A stretch of DNA of 64,000 nucleotides from RGIG8775 sp045660295 (lineage in GTDB: Bacteria > Bacillota > Clostridia > Oscillospirales > CAG-272): the NCBI GenBank assembly GCA_045660295.1, contig JAZRDN010000031.1:43753-107752 (forward strand), in the 5' to 3' direction. Of this stretch, positions 43,780-52,981 are shown piece by piece (positions within the stretch are counted from its first letter, which is position 1; every line of letters begins with the position of its first letter). The position numbers and the translations under genes were made by a program. A model generated the notes under the pieces. The model saw nothing but the letters and a program-made list of their open reading frames with translations. It did no database searches and was not told where the DNA came from.

Positions 43780-45689
43780 TACTTATTCTTGCGCTTCTTC
43801 CAAACCGAGAATTTAAGCAAAGAAAGAATGATAAGTCCGAATACCGCAAGGCTGAGTATTGTAGAAACTATCGAGGGGAGTCCGAGTATACCCGAAATGT
43901 CGATAACCTCGCCAAGTCCCACAACCGCAAGAAGCGCAAGCAGAATACCTACAAGCCCCTCGCCTGCTATCATACCCGAGCAGAAAAGAATACCGTCATT
44001 TACGATTTCCTTCTTTTCGTCCTCGTCGCGCTTCATCTTGTCAAATACAAGACGAACCAGACCGCCTACCATAATGCAAGCGTTGAGGTGAACGGGGAGG
44101 TAGATACCGATAGCAAAGGGAAGCACGGGTATACCGATAAGCTCAACCACAATAGCGATAAATACGCCGATGAATACCAATCCCCAAGGAAGGTTTCCGT
44201 CCATAACGCCCTCAATTATCATTTTCATGAGAGTAGCCTGAGGAGCGGCAAGCTCGTCGCCGCCAAATCCCCATGCGCTGTCAAGAAGATAAAGCGTAGC
44301 GCCTATAGCGAGTGCCGACGCAACAACACCGATAACCTCACCTATCTGCTGCTTCTTGGGGGTAGCGCCGAGAAGGAAACCTGTCTTAAGGTCCTGCGAC
44401 GTGTCACCGGAGATAGCCGCCACGATACAGATGATAGAGCCGATAGCGATGGCGCTCTGCATGCCGTGCGCGCCGACGTCGCCCGTGATCTTAAGGATAA
44501 GAGTAGCGATAAGAAGTGTTGCGATAGCCATACCCGAAACAGGGTTGTTACTGCTTCCCACAAGACCAACCATTCTCGAAGATACGGTGGCGAAGAAGAA
44601 GCCGAAAATTACAACGATTATAGCGCCTACAAGCGTAACGGGGATAGCGGGAACAAGCCAAACGAGAAGTGTAAGCACCGCGATAGCGATAAGAACTATC
44701 TTCATGTTGATGTCCTGCGCTGTGCGCTCGTTTGATACAGCGCCGCCCTTAGCCATGCCCTTTACAGCATCTCTGAACGTACGTACGATAAGAGGAAGCG
44801 ACTTGATAAGGCTGATGATCCCGCCTGCCGCCAATGCGCCTGCGCCAATGTAGCGGATGTAGCTGCCCCAGATACCGCTCGCGCCGTTTGCCGCATAGAT
44901 AGCACCTATCGTGTCGGTGCCGGGGTACATGACAATCTCCGAGCCGAAAAGCACGATAATGGGGATAAGAACCAACCAGCTAAGCACACCGCCCGCAAAC
45001 ATGTAGGAGGAAATGCGAGGACCGCAGATGTAACCAACGCTCATAACCGCGGGATATATCTGTGTTCCTATCTCGCCCGCATAGCCCTTTATCTTGAAGC
45101 CGATCTCACCGGGAACAGCCTTGATGCCGTCGATGATGAATTTGAATGCCGCCGCGAAGCCCATGCCCGCGAAAACGGTGGAAGCGTTCGAGCCGCCCTC
45201 CTCGCCCGCGAGAAGAACCTCGGCGCATGCCGTGCCCTCGGGATAGGGAAGTGTGCCGTGCTCTCTTACGATAAGCGCGTTGCGGAGGGGGATCATAAAG
45301 AATACGCCCAAAAGTCCGCCAAGGAGCGCGATGATGGTGATCTCAAAGAGATCGGGCTTGTCCATCTTGCCCTCTGCCGCCCAAAGGAAGAGCGCGGGAA
45401 GCGTGAAAATAGCGCCTGCCGCAACAGACTCACCCGCGGAGCCGACAGTCTGTACGATATTGCTTTCAAGAATCGAGTTCTTTTTCATAATAACTCGAAT
45501 TACACCCATAGCGATAACCGCCGCAGGGATAGACGCCGAAACCGTCATACCAACGCGGAGACCGAGATAGGCGTTAGCCGCGCCGAATACAATGGCGAGA
45601 AGAATACCCATGATGATCGACGTTACCGTGATCTCGGGTGTGACCTTCTCAGCCGGAATATACGGCTTAAAGTTTTTCTGATTGTCCAT
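43779..45689 (-). CDS. OPT family oligopeptide/metal-chelate transporter
   Basis: 636 residues with about 15 hydrophobic segments. Family motifs such as AYLGLRVGMTVSASIPAAVI, SNNPVSGMAIATLLIA and SIICIVAAISGDTSQDLKTG are typical of prokaryotic OPT transporters, proton-coupled importers of oligopeptides or metal-siderophore-like compounds. Good ribosome binding site (AAAGTGAG region) before the ATG. Co-transcribed with the PqqD-like gene. Confidence 0.92.
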   Translation of the reverse strand: MDNQKNFKPYIPAEKVTPEITVTSIIMGILLAIVFGAANAYLGLRVGMTVSASIPAAVIAMGVIRVIMKKNSILESNIVQTVGSAGESVAAGAIFTLPALFLWAAEGKMDKPDLFEITIIALLGGLLGVFFMIPLRNALIVREHGTLPYPEGTACAEVLLAGEEGGSNASTVFAGMGFAAAFKFIIDGIKAVPGEIGFKIKGYAGEIGTQIYPAVMSVGYICGPRISSYMFAGGVLSWLVLIPIIVLFGSEIVMYPGTDTIGAIYAANGASGIWGSYIRYIGAGALAAGGIISLIKSLPLIVRTFRDAVKGMAKGGAVSNERTAQDINMKIVLIAIAVLTLLVWLVPAIPVTLVGAIIVVIFGFFFATVSSRMVGLVGSSNNPVSGMAIATLLIATLILKITGDVGAHGMQSAIAIGSIICIVAAISGDTSQDLKTGFLLGATPKKQQIGEVIGVVASALAIGATLYLLDSAWGFGGDELAAPQATLMKMIIEGVMDGNLPWGLVFIGVFIAIVVELIGIPVLPFAIGIYLPVHLNACIMVGGLVRLVFDKMKRDEDEKKEIVNDGILFCSGMIAGEGLVGILLALLAVVGLGEVIDISGILGLPSIVSTILSLAVFGLIILSLLKFSVWKKRKNK

Positions 45690-45733
45690 GATAATCTCAC
45701 TTTCTTTTTACTTATTTTTGACACAATCATGTT

Positions 45734-45762
45734 ATTTTATCATATTATCAAGACAAAGTCAA
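45734..45762 (-). promoter_or_regulatory. Sigma-A promoter of the OPT operon
   Basis: Minus strand TTGACT (45757-45762), 17 nt, TAAAAT (45734-45739). Confidence 0.7.
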
Positions 45763-45863
45763 CCGATTTTTTGAAATTAGCATACATTTAATTAAAAAAG
45801 TGCATCAATAAGGTGCTTCTGGGGTTTTATTGCGTTTGAGTTGAAAAAAGCAAAAATCCCTAA

Positions 45864-45893
45864 TTGACAGAGCGTGTTGAAATCTGTTATAAT
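45864..45893 (+). promoter_or_regulatory. Sigma-A promoter of the corrinoid methyltransferase operon
   Basis: TTGACA (45864-45869), 18 nt, TATAAT (45888-45893): consensus boxes with an 18-nt spacer rather than the local norm of 17. Start of transcription would be near 45900, leaving a ~20-nt leader. Confidence 0.8.
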
Positions 45894-45920
45894 GTAAAAG
45901 AAGGAAAGGAGATGGTGAAT

Positions 45921-47477
45921 GTGGCTAAAATAAACTCCTTACGATCGAGTAAATCGGCATTTTTGCGCGATGCTCCTTTATATTATGATGTTATAGCCTG
46001 TAGCTCGCGCGGTGAGTCACAGAAAAGCTGTTCCCCAATGCTTGTCAACGAGTTGGTGGAATTGGTTGTTGTGATATCAGGACGGGGCAATTTGAAAATA
46101 TTGGGGCAGACCATTCCCTGTGAGGAAGGAGACGTTTTTATTCTTCCGTCTCATATACCGCATGAATATTTTCTTTCCGACGATAGCGGTGAGCTTGAGG
46201 CAAGACGCTTTTTGCTTGATCTTAACGATTGGCTCGATAAAGACATTGCCGCGCAAGACTCTCCAAATTATTGCTACGGCGCGTTTCACGATAACTCGAT
46301 GATCTCATACGCAAGACTCAATACGCTGACTCTTAATAAGGTCAATGATTTGCTGGACGGTATAGTTGAGGAGATCACGGAGAAAAAACGAGAGTGGAAA
46401 AGCGCGGTGGGGGCTGATCTTTCGCTTTTGCTCATTACCCTTGGCAGATACGTCAGCAATACTATTCAGAATATCACCGATATTCAGCAGGGAGAATTGA
46501 GGCTGGTGTCTGTAACCGTGGGTATGGTTATGGAGCGCTTCGGTGACACCGAGCTTACGCTTGAGGTCATTGCCGACGCACTGTTTGTCAGCCAATCTAA
46601 TCTCAGCCGTGTTTTTCGCCGTCACATGGGAGAAAAGTTTTCCCAGTATCTCAAAAACGTGCGCTTGAATCACGCTTGCGAGCTTTTGAAGGATACCTCG
46701 CTTACTATTGAAAAAATAGTGGAGGAATGCGGGCTTAAGGACGTATCGTCCTTTTATCAGAATTTTTATTCTTATGCGGGTATGACCCCCAATCAATACA
46801 GAAACCAAAATAAAAAACTAAATGTAAATCCGGAGGACAGAAAAATGGTTATTTTAAGTGACATTTCCGAAAACTTGCAGAAAGGTAAATCCAAGGTCGT
46901 AAAGGAGCTTGTACAGCGGGCTATCGACGAGGGTGCTAACCCCGAGGAAGTACTCAATGTGGGACTTCTTGCGGGAATGAATGTTATCGGTGAAAAATTC
47001 AAGAATAACGAGATATACGTTCCCGAGGTTCTTGTTGCCGCTCGTGCTATGAATATGGGTGCTCAGATACTCAAGCCCTATCTTGCGGCTAATGGAGTCG
47101 TTGCTACGGGCCGCGTTTGTATCGGTACTGTTCAGGGCGACCTTCACGACATAGGAAAGAATATAGTTAAAATGATGCTTGAGGGCAAAGGGCTTGAGGT
47201 TATAGACCTTGGTACAGACGTTGCTCCCGAAACCTTTGTTCAGACTGCCGTTGAGCAGAACTGTCAGGTTATATGCTGCTCGGCGCTTCTTACCACCACA
47301 ATGAACGTTATGGCTGACGAGGTTAAGGCGGCAGAAGCGGCAGGTATACGCGACAGGGTCAAGATAATGATAGGCGGCGCTCCCGTAAACGAGGATTTCT
47401 GCCGTCAGATAGGAGCAGATTGTTATACTGTTGATGCGGCAAGCGCTGCAGACGCGGCGGCAGAGTTTTGTAAATAA
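45921..47477 (+). CDS. AraC-family regulator fused to a corrinoid-binding protein
   Basis: 518 residues in one frame. Residues ~30-125 are a cupin-type sensor (VVVISGRGNLKILGQTIPCE, then EGDVFILPSHIPHEY), ~206-293 an AraC double HTH (VSQSNLSRVFRRHMGEKF... to TPNQYR), and 309-518 a complete MtaC-like corrinoid protein: helical cap domain, then B12 domain with D407-L-H409-D-I-G, His409 being the expected cobalt ligand. GTG at 45921 is chosen because AAAGGAG is 9 nt upstream. At the junction a perfect GGAGG (46832-46836) precedes an in-frame ATG (46845), so a free 210-residue corrinoid protein may also be made. Either a genuine sensor fusion or two genes merged by loss of a stop; first gene of the methyltransferase operon. 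Confidence 0.8.
   Translation: MAKINSLRSSKSAFLRDAPLYYDVIACSSRGESQKSCSPMLVNELVELVVVISGRGNLKILGQTIPCEEGDVFILPSHIPHEYFLSDDSGELEARRFLLDLNDWLDKDIAAQDSPNYCYGAFHDNSMISYARLNTLTLNKVNDLLDGIVEEITEKKREWKSAVGADLSLLLITLGRYVSNTIQNITDIQQGELRLVSVTVGMVMERFGDTELTLEVIADALFVSQSNLSRVFRRHMGEKFSQYLKNVRLNHACELLKDTSLTIEKIVEECGLKDVSSFYQNFYSYAGMTPNQYRNQNKKLNVNPEDRKMVILSDISENLQKGKSKVVKELVQRAIDEGANPEEVLNVGLLAGMNVIGEKFKNNEIYVPEVLVAARAMNMGAQILKPYLAANGVVATGRVCIGTVQGDLHDIGKNIVKMMLEGKGLEVIDLGTDVAPETFVQTAVEQNCQVICCSALLTTTMNVMADEVKAAEAAGIRDRVKIMIGGAPVNEDFCRQIGADCYTVDAASAADAAAEFCK
46832..46847 (+). promoter_or_regulatory. Internal ribosome binding site and start for the corrinoid domain
   Basis: GGAGG, 8 nt, ATG, in frame inside the AraC-corrinoid gene. 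The protein from this ATG begins MVILSDISENLQKGKSKVV and has the usual length of stand-alone corrinoid proteins. Confidence 0.7.
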
Positions 47478-47511
47478 AAACAACGGGTATATGTTAAGCG
47501 GTAAAAGTATA

Positions 47512-48744
47512 ATGATATGTGAAAAGGATAAACAAATTGTCAGGGAGCTGGCTAAGGAATATATGGAGATAGTGACCTCCGAAAAGCAGGAAAAAATGGT
47601 TAAGCGTATGCGCGACACCAATGACCTTAAAGCAGGTCGTCCCCCGGTAATTCTTCATGAGATTCCTTGGTATCAGATGAATTTAGACGATGAGCTTACT
47701 TGTGTTTGTGAGGGGAAGGTGTCTCGCGACGTTGAGAACTGGTTCAGACAGAGACTTTTTTACCTTAAGCATTTTAAGGCGGATAATGTATTCGAGCCTT
47801 TTTTCAGAGTTAAGAGAGCTGTTGATTCCACAGGAATAGGAATTAAAGAAAATGCGGCGGATTTGAAAAGAACCGATGACAAAAACCATATCGTTTCCCG
47901 TGAGTATGAGGATATTCTTGAGGACGAGTCTTCGCTTGAGCTTATGCACGACCCCGAATTTACTCTCAGACCCGACAAGGACGCCCAACGAATGGAACTT
48001 TATACCGAGCTGCTTGGTGCTTCTATCCCCATCAAGCTTTACGGATTTGGATATCTGTATCACGCTCCGTGGGATAAGCTGGTTAGATTCAGGGGAGTTG
48101 AGCCTATCCTTATGGACATGTACGACCGCCCCGAATATTTGCACGCTATAATGCAAAAATACATATCCGCGACTAAGGCGGAGCTTGATTTTGTAGAGAA
48201 AAATCTTGACGTGGATAACAGCATATCCGACCTTCACTGTACGCCCGCGAAAATATCGGGACTTGCGGATAAAGGTCTTAAGGCAACCTGGTACCGCGGT
48301 ATGGCACAGTCGTTCGGCGTGGTTTCACCCGCTATGTTCAAGGAGTTCGAGCTGGATTATATCAAGCCCATAGCCGAGTGCTTTGCCTATACCTATTATG
48401 GTTGTTGCGAGCCTCTTGAAGATAAGATAAGCATACTTAAAGAAATTTCCAATCTTCGTAAAATCGGTTGCTCGCCCTGGGCAAAGCTTGAACGCTGCGC
48501 AGAGCAGATCGGCGGAGATTACGTGCTTTCAAGAAAGCCAAATCCTTCAAATGTGGCAATCAAAACAGACCCCGAGGTGATTCGGAGAGAAATCGAGGAA
48601 ACTGTAAAGATTTGCATAAAATACGGTTGTCCTTACGATTATGTGCTTAAGGATATAAGCACTGTTTCTAATAACCCCGAAAATCTTATAGTATGGTCCG
48701 AAACCGTAAACGATGTTCTTAATAGGTATTACGGCGAGGAATGA
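47512..48744 (+). CDS. UroD-family corrinoid methyltransferase 1
   Basis: 410 residues. A UroD-like TIM barrel protein of the group that moves methyl groups to or from corrinoid proteins (relatives of MtaA/CmuA and of O-demethylase components) rather than true haem synthesis. Recognisable parts are VRELAKEYMEIV at the start, FGYLYHAPWDKLVRFRGVEP, YYGCCEPLEDK and NLRKIGCSPWAKLE; the cysteines/histidines there could bind zinc. The start is uncertain: ATG at 47512 or 47491, neither with a strong site. Follows the corrinoid gene by ~35 nt. Substrate unknown. Confidence 0.8.
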   Translation: MICEKDKQIVRELAKEYMEIVTSEKQEKMVKRMRDTNDLKAGRPPVILHEIPWYQMNLDDELTCVCEGKVSRDVENWFRQRLFYLKHFKADNVFEPFFRVKRAVDSTGIGIKENAADLKRTDDKNHIVSREYEDILEDESSLELMHDPEFTLRPDKDAQRMELYTELLGASIPIKLYGFGYLYHAPWDKLVRFRGVEPILMDMYDRPEYLHAIMQKYISATKAELDFVEKNLDVDNSISDLHCTPAKISGLADKGLKATWYRGMAQSFGVVSPAMFKEFELDYIKPIAECFAYTYYGCCEPLEDKISILKEISNLRKIGCSPWAKLERCAEQIGGDYVLSRKPNPSNVAIKTDPEVIRREIEETVKICIKYGCPYDYVLKDISTVSNNPENLIVWSETVNDVLNRYYGEE

Positions 48745-48757
48745 TAGAGGATAAACT

Positions 48758-49879
48758 ATGACAAACAGAGAGAGATGTACGAATATTCTGCACTACAAGG
48801 CTACCGACAGAATGCCCGCGGTGCATTTTGGTTATTGGAGAGAGCTTTTGTTCGAATGGGCGGAGCAGGGCAAAATATCACGTGAAATAGCCGAAAAATG
48901 GGGCGATGGCAACGCCTATGACAGACAGCTTGATGAAATCATCGGCTGGGATTGCGGTTGGAATCATACCAGGAGCTATTGTGCAAACGGTCTTTTTCCT
49001 CAATTTGAGCAAAAGATACTGGAAACTCTTCCGGACGGAAGCCAGCGTGTTCAGAGTAAAGTTGGCGTTATAGAAAGAATAAAGCCCGGCATTGTTTCAA
49101 TCCCCTCTGAGGACGATTATCTGTTAAAAGACCGGGCTGCCTTCGAGGAGTTGTTTTTGCCCAAAATGCAGTTTTCTGCCGAGCGTATAAGAAGCAATGT
49201 TCTTGAAAAATTCAACGAGACCCGTCCATACGATATTCCGATTGGCTTGCATTTAGGTAGTGTTATGGGACAGATTAGAGATATGACCACCGTGGTGGGA
49301 ATGAGCTACCTTGTTTACGATGAAGACGAGGAGCTTTTTGCCGATATCGTAGACACTTATGCGGAAATGCAATATAAGTGTGTCGAAGCGGTGCTTAAAA
49401 CAGGAGCGGAATTCGATTATGCTCACTATTGGGAGGACATATGCTTTAAAAACGGTCCGCTGCTTTCCCCTGAGATTTTTGATGAGCTTTGCGCCAAGCA
49501 CTACAAAAAGCGTAACGACCTTTGTCACAAGTACGGTATAGATATTATCTCTCTTGACTGCGACGGTGTTACCGAAAAGCTCTGGGATACTTGGGTCGAA
49601 AACGACGTGAATGTCTTGTTCCCAATAGAGATAGGCACGTGGGGCGACCAGTTTGAGGCGGCACGCAACAAATACGGCGAGAAGGTTCTCGGTGTTGGAG
49701 GAATGGATAAAACGGCTCTCCGTAAGGATAAGGCAGCGGTGGATGCCGAAATAGAGCGTCTTAAGCGCCTTGTGGCGATGGGTGGCTTTATTCCTTGCCC
49801 CGACCACAGAATTATGCCCGGCTCTAAGTTCGAGCTTGTGCAGTATTATGCCGAAGAAATAAAGAAGATTCGCGTATAA
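48758..49879 (+). CDS. UroD-family corrinoid methyltransferase 2
   Basis: 373 residues, UroD fold. Begins MTNRERCTNILHYKATDRMP, the common start of this methyltransferase subgroup, and has FDYAHYWEDICFKNGPLLSP, ISLDCDGVTEKLWDTW and GVGGMDKTALRKDKAAVDAE. In relatives the barrel mouth holds zinc and the methyl acceptor thiol; which substrate is used cannot be told. AGAGGATAAAC lies before the ATG, 13 nt after the previous stop. Likely works with the corrinoid protein encoded two genes upstream. Confidence 0.82.
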   Translation: MTNRERCTNILHYKATDRMPAVHFGYWRELLFEWAEQGKISREIAEKWGDGNAYDRQLDEIIGWDCGWNHTRSYCANGLFPQFEQKILETLPDGSQRVQSKVGVIERIKPGIVSIPSEDDYLLKDRAAFEELFLPKMQFSAERIRSNVLEKFNETRPYDIPIGLHLGSVMGQIRDMTTVVGMSYLVYDEDEELFADIVDTYAEMQYKCVEAVLKTGAEFDYAHYWEDICFKNGPLLSPEIFDELCAKHYKKRNDLCHKYGIDIISLDCDGVTEKLWDTWVENDVNVLFPIEIGTWGDQFEAARNKYGEKVLGVGGMDKTALRKDKAAVDAEIERLKRLVAMGGFIPCPDHRIMPGSKFELVQYYAEEIKKIRV

Positions 49880-49898
49880 AATTTTAGAAGGTAAAGCT

Positions 49899-50909
49899 AT
49901 GAAATACAATATGAAAAATTGGTTAGAGGAAATGAAGGGCGTAAAGGCTAAGAGGCCTATCCCCATTCTTTCGTTTCCCTGTGTTAGCTTGCTTGGCATA
50001 ACTGTTCGCGAGCTTATCTCAGACAGCGAGATTCAGGCAAAGGGAATGCTTGCCGTTGCTGAGCGCACAGATTCGGCGGCTTCGGTCAGCTTTATGGATC
50101 TCTCGGTAGAGGCAGAGTGCTTTGGCGCGGAGATATGCGTGTCCGACGACGAGGTTCCTACCGTTCAGGGAAGGCTTATAAATGATATGGACGAGGCTGA
50201 AGCACTTGAAGTTCCCGCCGTGGGAAGCGGACGCACGTCGCTTTATATCGAAGCTATAAAGAAGGCTTCTGAAAAAATAACCGACCGCCCTATACTTGCG
50301 GGTATCATAGGTCCTTTCTCGCTTGCGGCAAGACTTCTTGACGTTTCGGAAATAATGATAGATTGCTATGACGACCCCGATATGGTACACGTGGTGCTTG
50401 AGAAGGCTACGGAATTTCTTATCGATTACGCCAAGGCATTCAAGGCGGCGGGAGCAAACGGCGTGGTAATGGCAGAGCCTGTTTCGGGTCTCCTTTCTCC
50501 CGCACTTGAAGCGGAATTTTCCTCGCTCTACGTAAAGAAGATAGTAGAAGCGGTTCAGGACGACGAGTTTGCACTTATCTACCATAACTGCGGTCCCAAT
50601 ACCCCCGCAATGGTAGATTCCTTCCTTTCCTTCGGTGCGGCGGCTTATCACTTCGGTAACGCCATCGAGCTTAAGGATATGCTTGATAAATTTCCCTCGG
50701 ATGTGTTGGTCATGGGTAACGTTGACCCTGCGGGAGTGCTGAGAATGGGAACTCCCGAAAGCGTGAGAGCCGAGACTCTTGCTCTGCTTGAAAAGTGCGC
50801 GGGATATCCCAACTTCGTGCTTTCCTCGGGCTGTGACATGCCCCCTATGACGCCTTGGGCGAATATTGACGCCTTCTTAGCCGCATCAAAGGAATATTAT
50901 GAAAAATAA
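49899..50909 (+). CDS. UroD-family methyltransferase 3 (MtaA/MtbA-like)
   Basis: 336 residues. This is the most MtaA-like of the three paralogues: RPILAGIIGPFSLAARLLDV, NGVVMAEPVSGLLSP, LIYHNCGPNTP and FVLSSGCDMPPMTPWANI. The His-Asn-Cys and late Cys correspond to the zinc ligands of MtaA/MtbA, which transfer the methyl group from the corrinoid protein to a thiol such as coenzyme M in archaea; the acceptor in this bacterium is unknown (perhaps tetrahydrofolate by other means). Its last codons overlap the next gene by 11 nt. Confidence 0.85.
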   Translation: MKYNMKNWLEEMKGVKAKRPIPILSFPCVSLLGITVRELISDSEIQAKGMLAVAERTDSAASVSFMDLSVEAECFGAEICVSDDEVPTVQGRLINDMDEAEALEVPAVGSGRTSLYIEAIKKASEKITDRPILAGIIGPFSLAARLLDVSEIMIDCYDDPDMVHVVLEKATEFLIDYAKAFKAAGANGVVMAEPVSGLLSPALEAEFSSLYVKKIVEAVQDDEFALIYHNCGPNTPAMVDSFLSFGAAAYHFGNAIELKDMLDKFPSDVLVMGNVDPAGVLRMGTPESVRAETLALLEKCAGYPNFVLSSGCDMPPMTPWANIDAFLAASKEYYEK

Positions 50910-51474
50910 AAATCTTTTTGAAAAACTTGAGTATACCGTGGTTGAGCTCGGTGCATATAAGTCAAAGGTTATTCACACTAAGGATATATCTCTTGACAAA
51001 GCCTTTAGGGATATGTGCGCGGCAAATAGCTGCGGAATGTACGGGAAATGTTATATGTGTCCGCCCGACGTGGGTGACATAGATGTGCTTATGAGCGAGA
51101 TAGGGAACTACGACTACGCCCTTGTGTATCAGACTGTCAGCGAGCTTGAGGACAGTTATGACTTTGAGGGAATGGTTGCGGCGAAAAAGAGAACCTATCC
51201 GTTGGCTCAAAGCCTTCGTGACGTCTTTAAAAAAGCAAACATATCCAAGGTTTTACATCTTTGCGCGGGCGGTTGCGGTGTTTGCAAGACCTGCGCCAAG
51301 CAGACCGACGAGCCTTGCCGTTTCCCCGAGCGTGCTATGCCATCTCTTGAAGCCTACGGCGTGAACGTTTCCGCTCTTGCAAAGGCATCGAATATGAAGT
51401 ACATTAACGGTCAGAATACCGTAACCTATTTCGGCGCGGTTTTGTTTTCTGTTGACGGAGAAGAAAATGAGTGA
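50899..51474 (+). CDS. DUF2284 metal-binding protein
   Basis: 191 residues, rich in cysteine: CAANSCGMYGKCYMCPPDVG in the N-terminal half and HLCAGGCGVCKTCAKQTDEP later, with a final CRFPE. These are the hallmarks of DUF2284, a family of probable Fe-S or metal proteins repeatedly found in corrinoid methyltransferase and reductive activation clusters. It overlaps both neighbours, so it is firmly part of the operon. A link to electron transfer to the activator is inference. Confidence 0.85.
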   Translation: MKNKNLFEKLEYTVVELGAYKSKVIHTKDISLDKAFRDMCAANSCGMYGKCYMCPPDVGDIDVLMSEIGNYDYALVYQTVSELEDSYDFEGMVAAKKRTYPLAQSLRDVFKKANISKVLHLCAGGCGVCKTCAKQTDEPCRFPERAMPSLEAYGVNVSALAKASNMKYINGQNTVTYFGAVLFSVDGEENE

Positions 51475-52972
51475 AAAAATATTAGTTACTGTAAACGGCA
51501 AGCCGAGGCTTGCCGTTGCCGGCTTAACGCTTTCGGAGATAATTAACGGCGAACAGCCCTGCGGCGGTCACGGCAAGTGCGGAAAATGTAAGATTATAGC
51601 AAGAGGGGATATCTCGACGCCAAGCGACTCTGAGCTGGAGCTTATTACCGACGAGGAGCTTTCAAGAGGTGTTCGCCTTGCGTGCTTAACACGCGCGCTG
51701 GGAGACTGCGAGGTGTACAGTGTTCGCGATACCGAGACGGCGCAGATAATGACCGATGGAACGCTGCCTCGTCTTGAGGTCAAGCCGTCGTTTTCAGAAT
51801 ACGGCGTCGCGATAGATATTGGAACCACCACTATTGCGGCAAGCCTTTACGATGTCTCGGGAAATCTGTTGTCAAAGTCTGCTTGTCTTAATCCGCAGTC
51901 CGAGTGGGGGGCTGACGTAATATCACGTATAGAAGCCGCGCTCGGCGGAAAATCGCATCTCCTTGCCCAATCGGTGAGAGGCGCGTTGAATAAAATGGTT
52001 TCCGAGCTTGCCGATGCGGCTCATATCAACGCGGCGCAGATAGACGGCGCGGTTGTAACGGGAAATACGGTTATGCTCCATTTACTGACCGAGGAGTCGG
52101 TCGAACCGCTCTCACACGCTCCGTTTGAAGCAAAGAGACTTTTTGGAGAAACGCTTGCCGCGTCCGAGCTTTCGCTTTCCTGTCTTAAGCCGGATACGCA
52201 AGTATACCTTCCACCGTGTGTCGCGGCTTTTGTGGGGGCTGATACGACCTGCGCCATTATAGCCACAGGTCTGTGCAAGCAAGCTAACGCTCTGTTGGTC
52301 GATATAGGTACAAACGGTGAGATGGCTATGTGGAACGGCAGTGAGCTTTCGGTTTGCTCCACCGCCGCGGGACCTGCTTTTGAGGGCGTTGGAATCTCTA
52401 TGGGAATGAGAGGCTCCGAGGGCGCGATAGATAAGGTTAGCCTGGTCAACGGAAGGCTCTTTGCTCACGTCATAGGCGAAGTAAAAGCCGTGGGAATATG
52501 CGGTAGCGGACTTATAGACGCTGTTGCCTGCCTGTTGGATACGGGCGAGATAGACGAAAGCGGACTTCTTGAGGACGAGCCGTGCGTTGTCAGCGAACCC
52601 GTGTCGCTTATACAAGACGATATTCGCGCGGTACAGCTTGCCAAGAGCGCTATATGCGCGGGGATGCTTACCCTCATAAAAGCCGCAAAGATTTCTGTGC
52701 CCGATATTGAGACGGCGTACATAGCCGGCGGCTTTGGCAATTATCTGAATATGGCAAACGCCGAAAGAGTAGGGCTGTTGCCGCGCGGGACGGCAGAAAA
52801 AGCCAAAGCGGTGGGCAACGCGGCTCTTAGCGGAGCTTCAATGCTTTTGCTTGCGCCACGCTTTGTGACCGAGTGTGAGGAGCTCGCCCAAAAAGCGAAC
52901 CTGCTTGAGTTGTCTACCGATAAAGTCTTTTTCGAACTCTATATACAAGGAATGTTTTTTGACGAACCTTAA
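51467..52972 (+). CDS. RACo-type reductive activator of corrinoid protein (ASKHA domain, 2Fe-2S)
   Basis: 501 residues. N-terminal [2Fe-2S] ferredoxin domain (CGGHGKCGKCKI then RLACLTR), a linker, and an ASKHA ATPase-like domain with VAIDIGTTTIAASLYD and ALLVDIGTNGEMAMWN, ending IAGGFGNYLN. Such proteins reduce the corrinoid from inactive Co(II) to Co(I) using ATP. It is at the end of the operon and presumably serves the corrinoid domain encoded at its start. ATG at 51467 has GGAG 6 nt upstream and overlaps the DUF2284 stop. Shorter than classic RACo (~630) because the linker is reduced. Confidence 0.9.
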   Translation: MSEKILVTVNGKPRLAVAGLTLSEIINGEQPCGGHGKCGKCKIIARGDISTPSDSELELITDEELSRGVRLACLTRALGDCEVYSVRDTETAQIMTDGTLPRLEVKPSFSEYGVAIDIGTTTIAASLYDVSGNLLSKSACLNPQSEWGADVISRIEAALGGKSHLLAQSVRGALNKMVSELADAAHINAAQIDGAVVTGNTVMLHLLTEESVEPLSHAPFEAKRLFGETLAASELSLSCLKPDTQVYLPPCVAAFVGADTTCAIIATGLCKQANALLVDIGTNGEMAMWNGSELSVCSTAAGPAFEGVGISMGMRGSEGAIDKVSLVNGRLFAHVIGEVKAVGICGSGLIDAVACLLDTGEIDESGLLEDEPCVVSEPVSLIQDDIRAVQLAKSAICAGMLTLIKAAKISVPDIETAYIAGGFGNYLNMANAERVGLLPRGTAEKAKAVGNAALSGASMLLLAPRFVTECEELAQKANLLELSTDKVFFELYIQGMFFDEP

Positions 52973-52981
52973 AAAGAAATT

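Noticed and set aside
47512..50909. Haem-pathway uroporphyrinogen decarboxylases
   Set aside because: Three divergent copies beside a corrinoid protein and a RACo activator; sequences match the methyltransferase subgroup rather than HemE.
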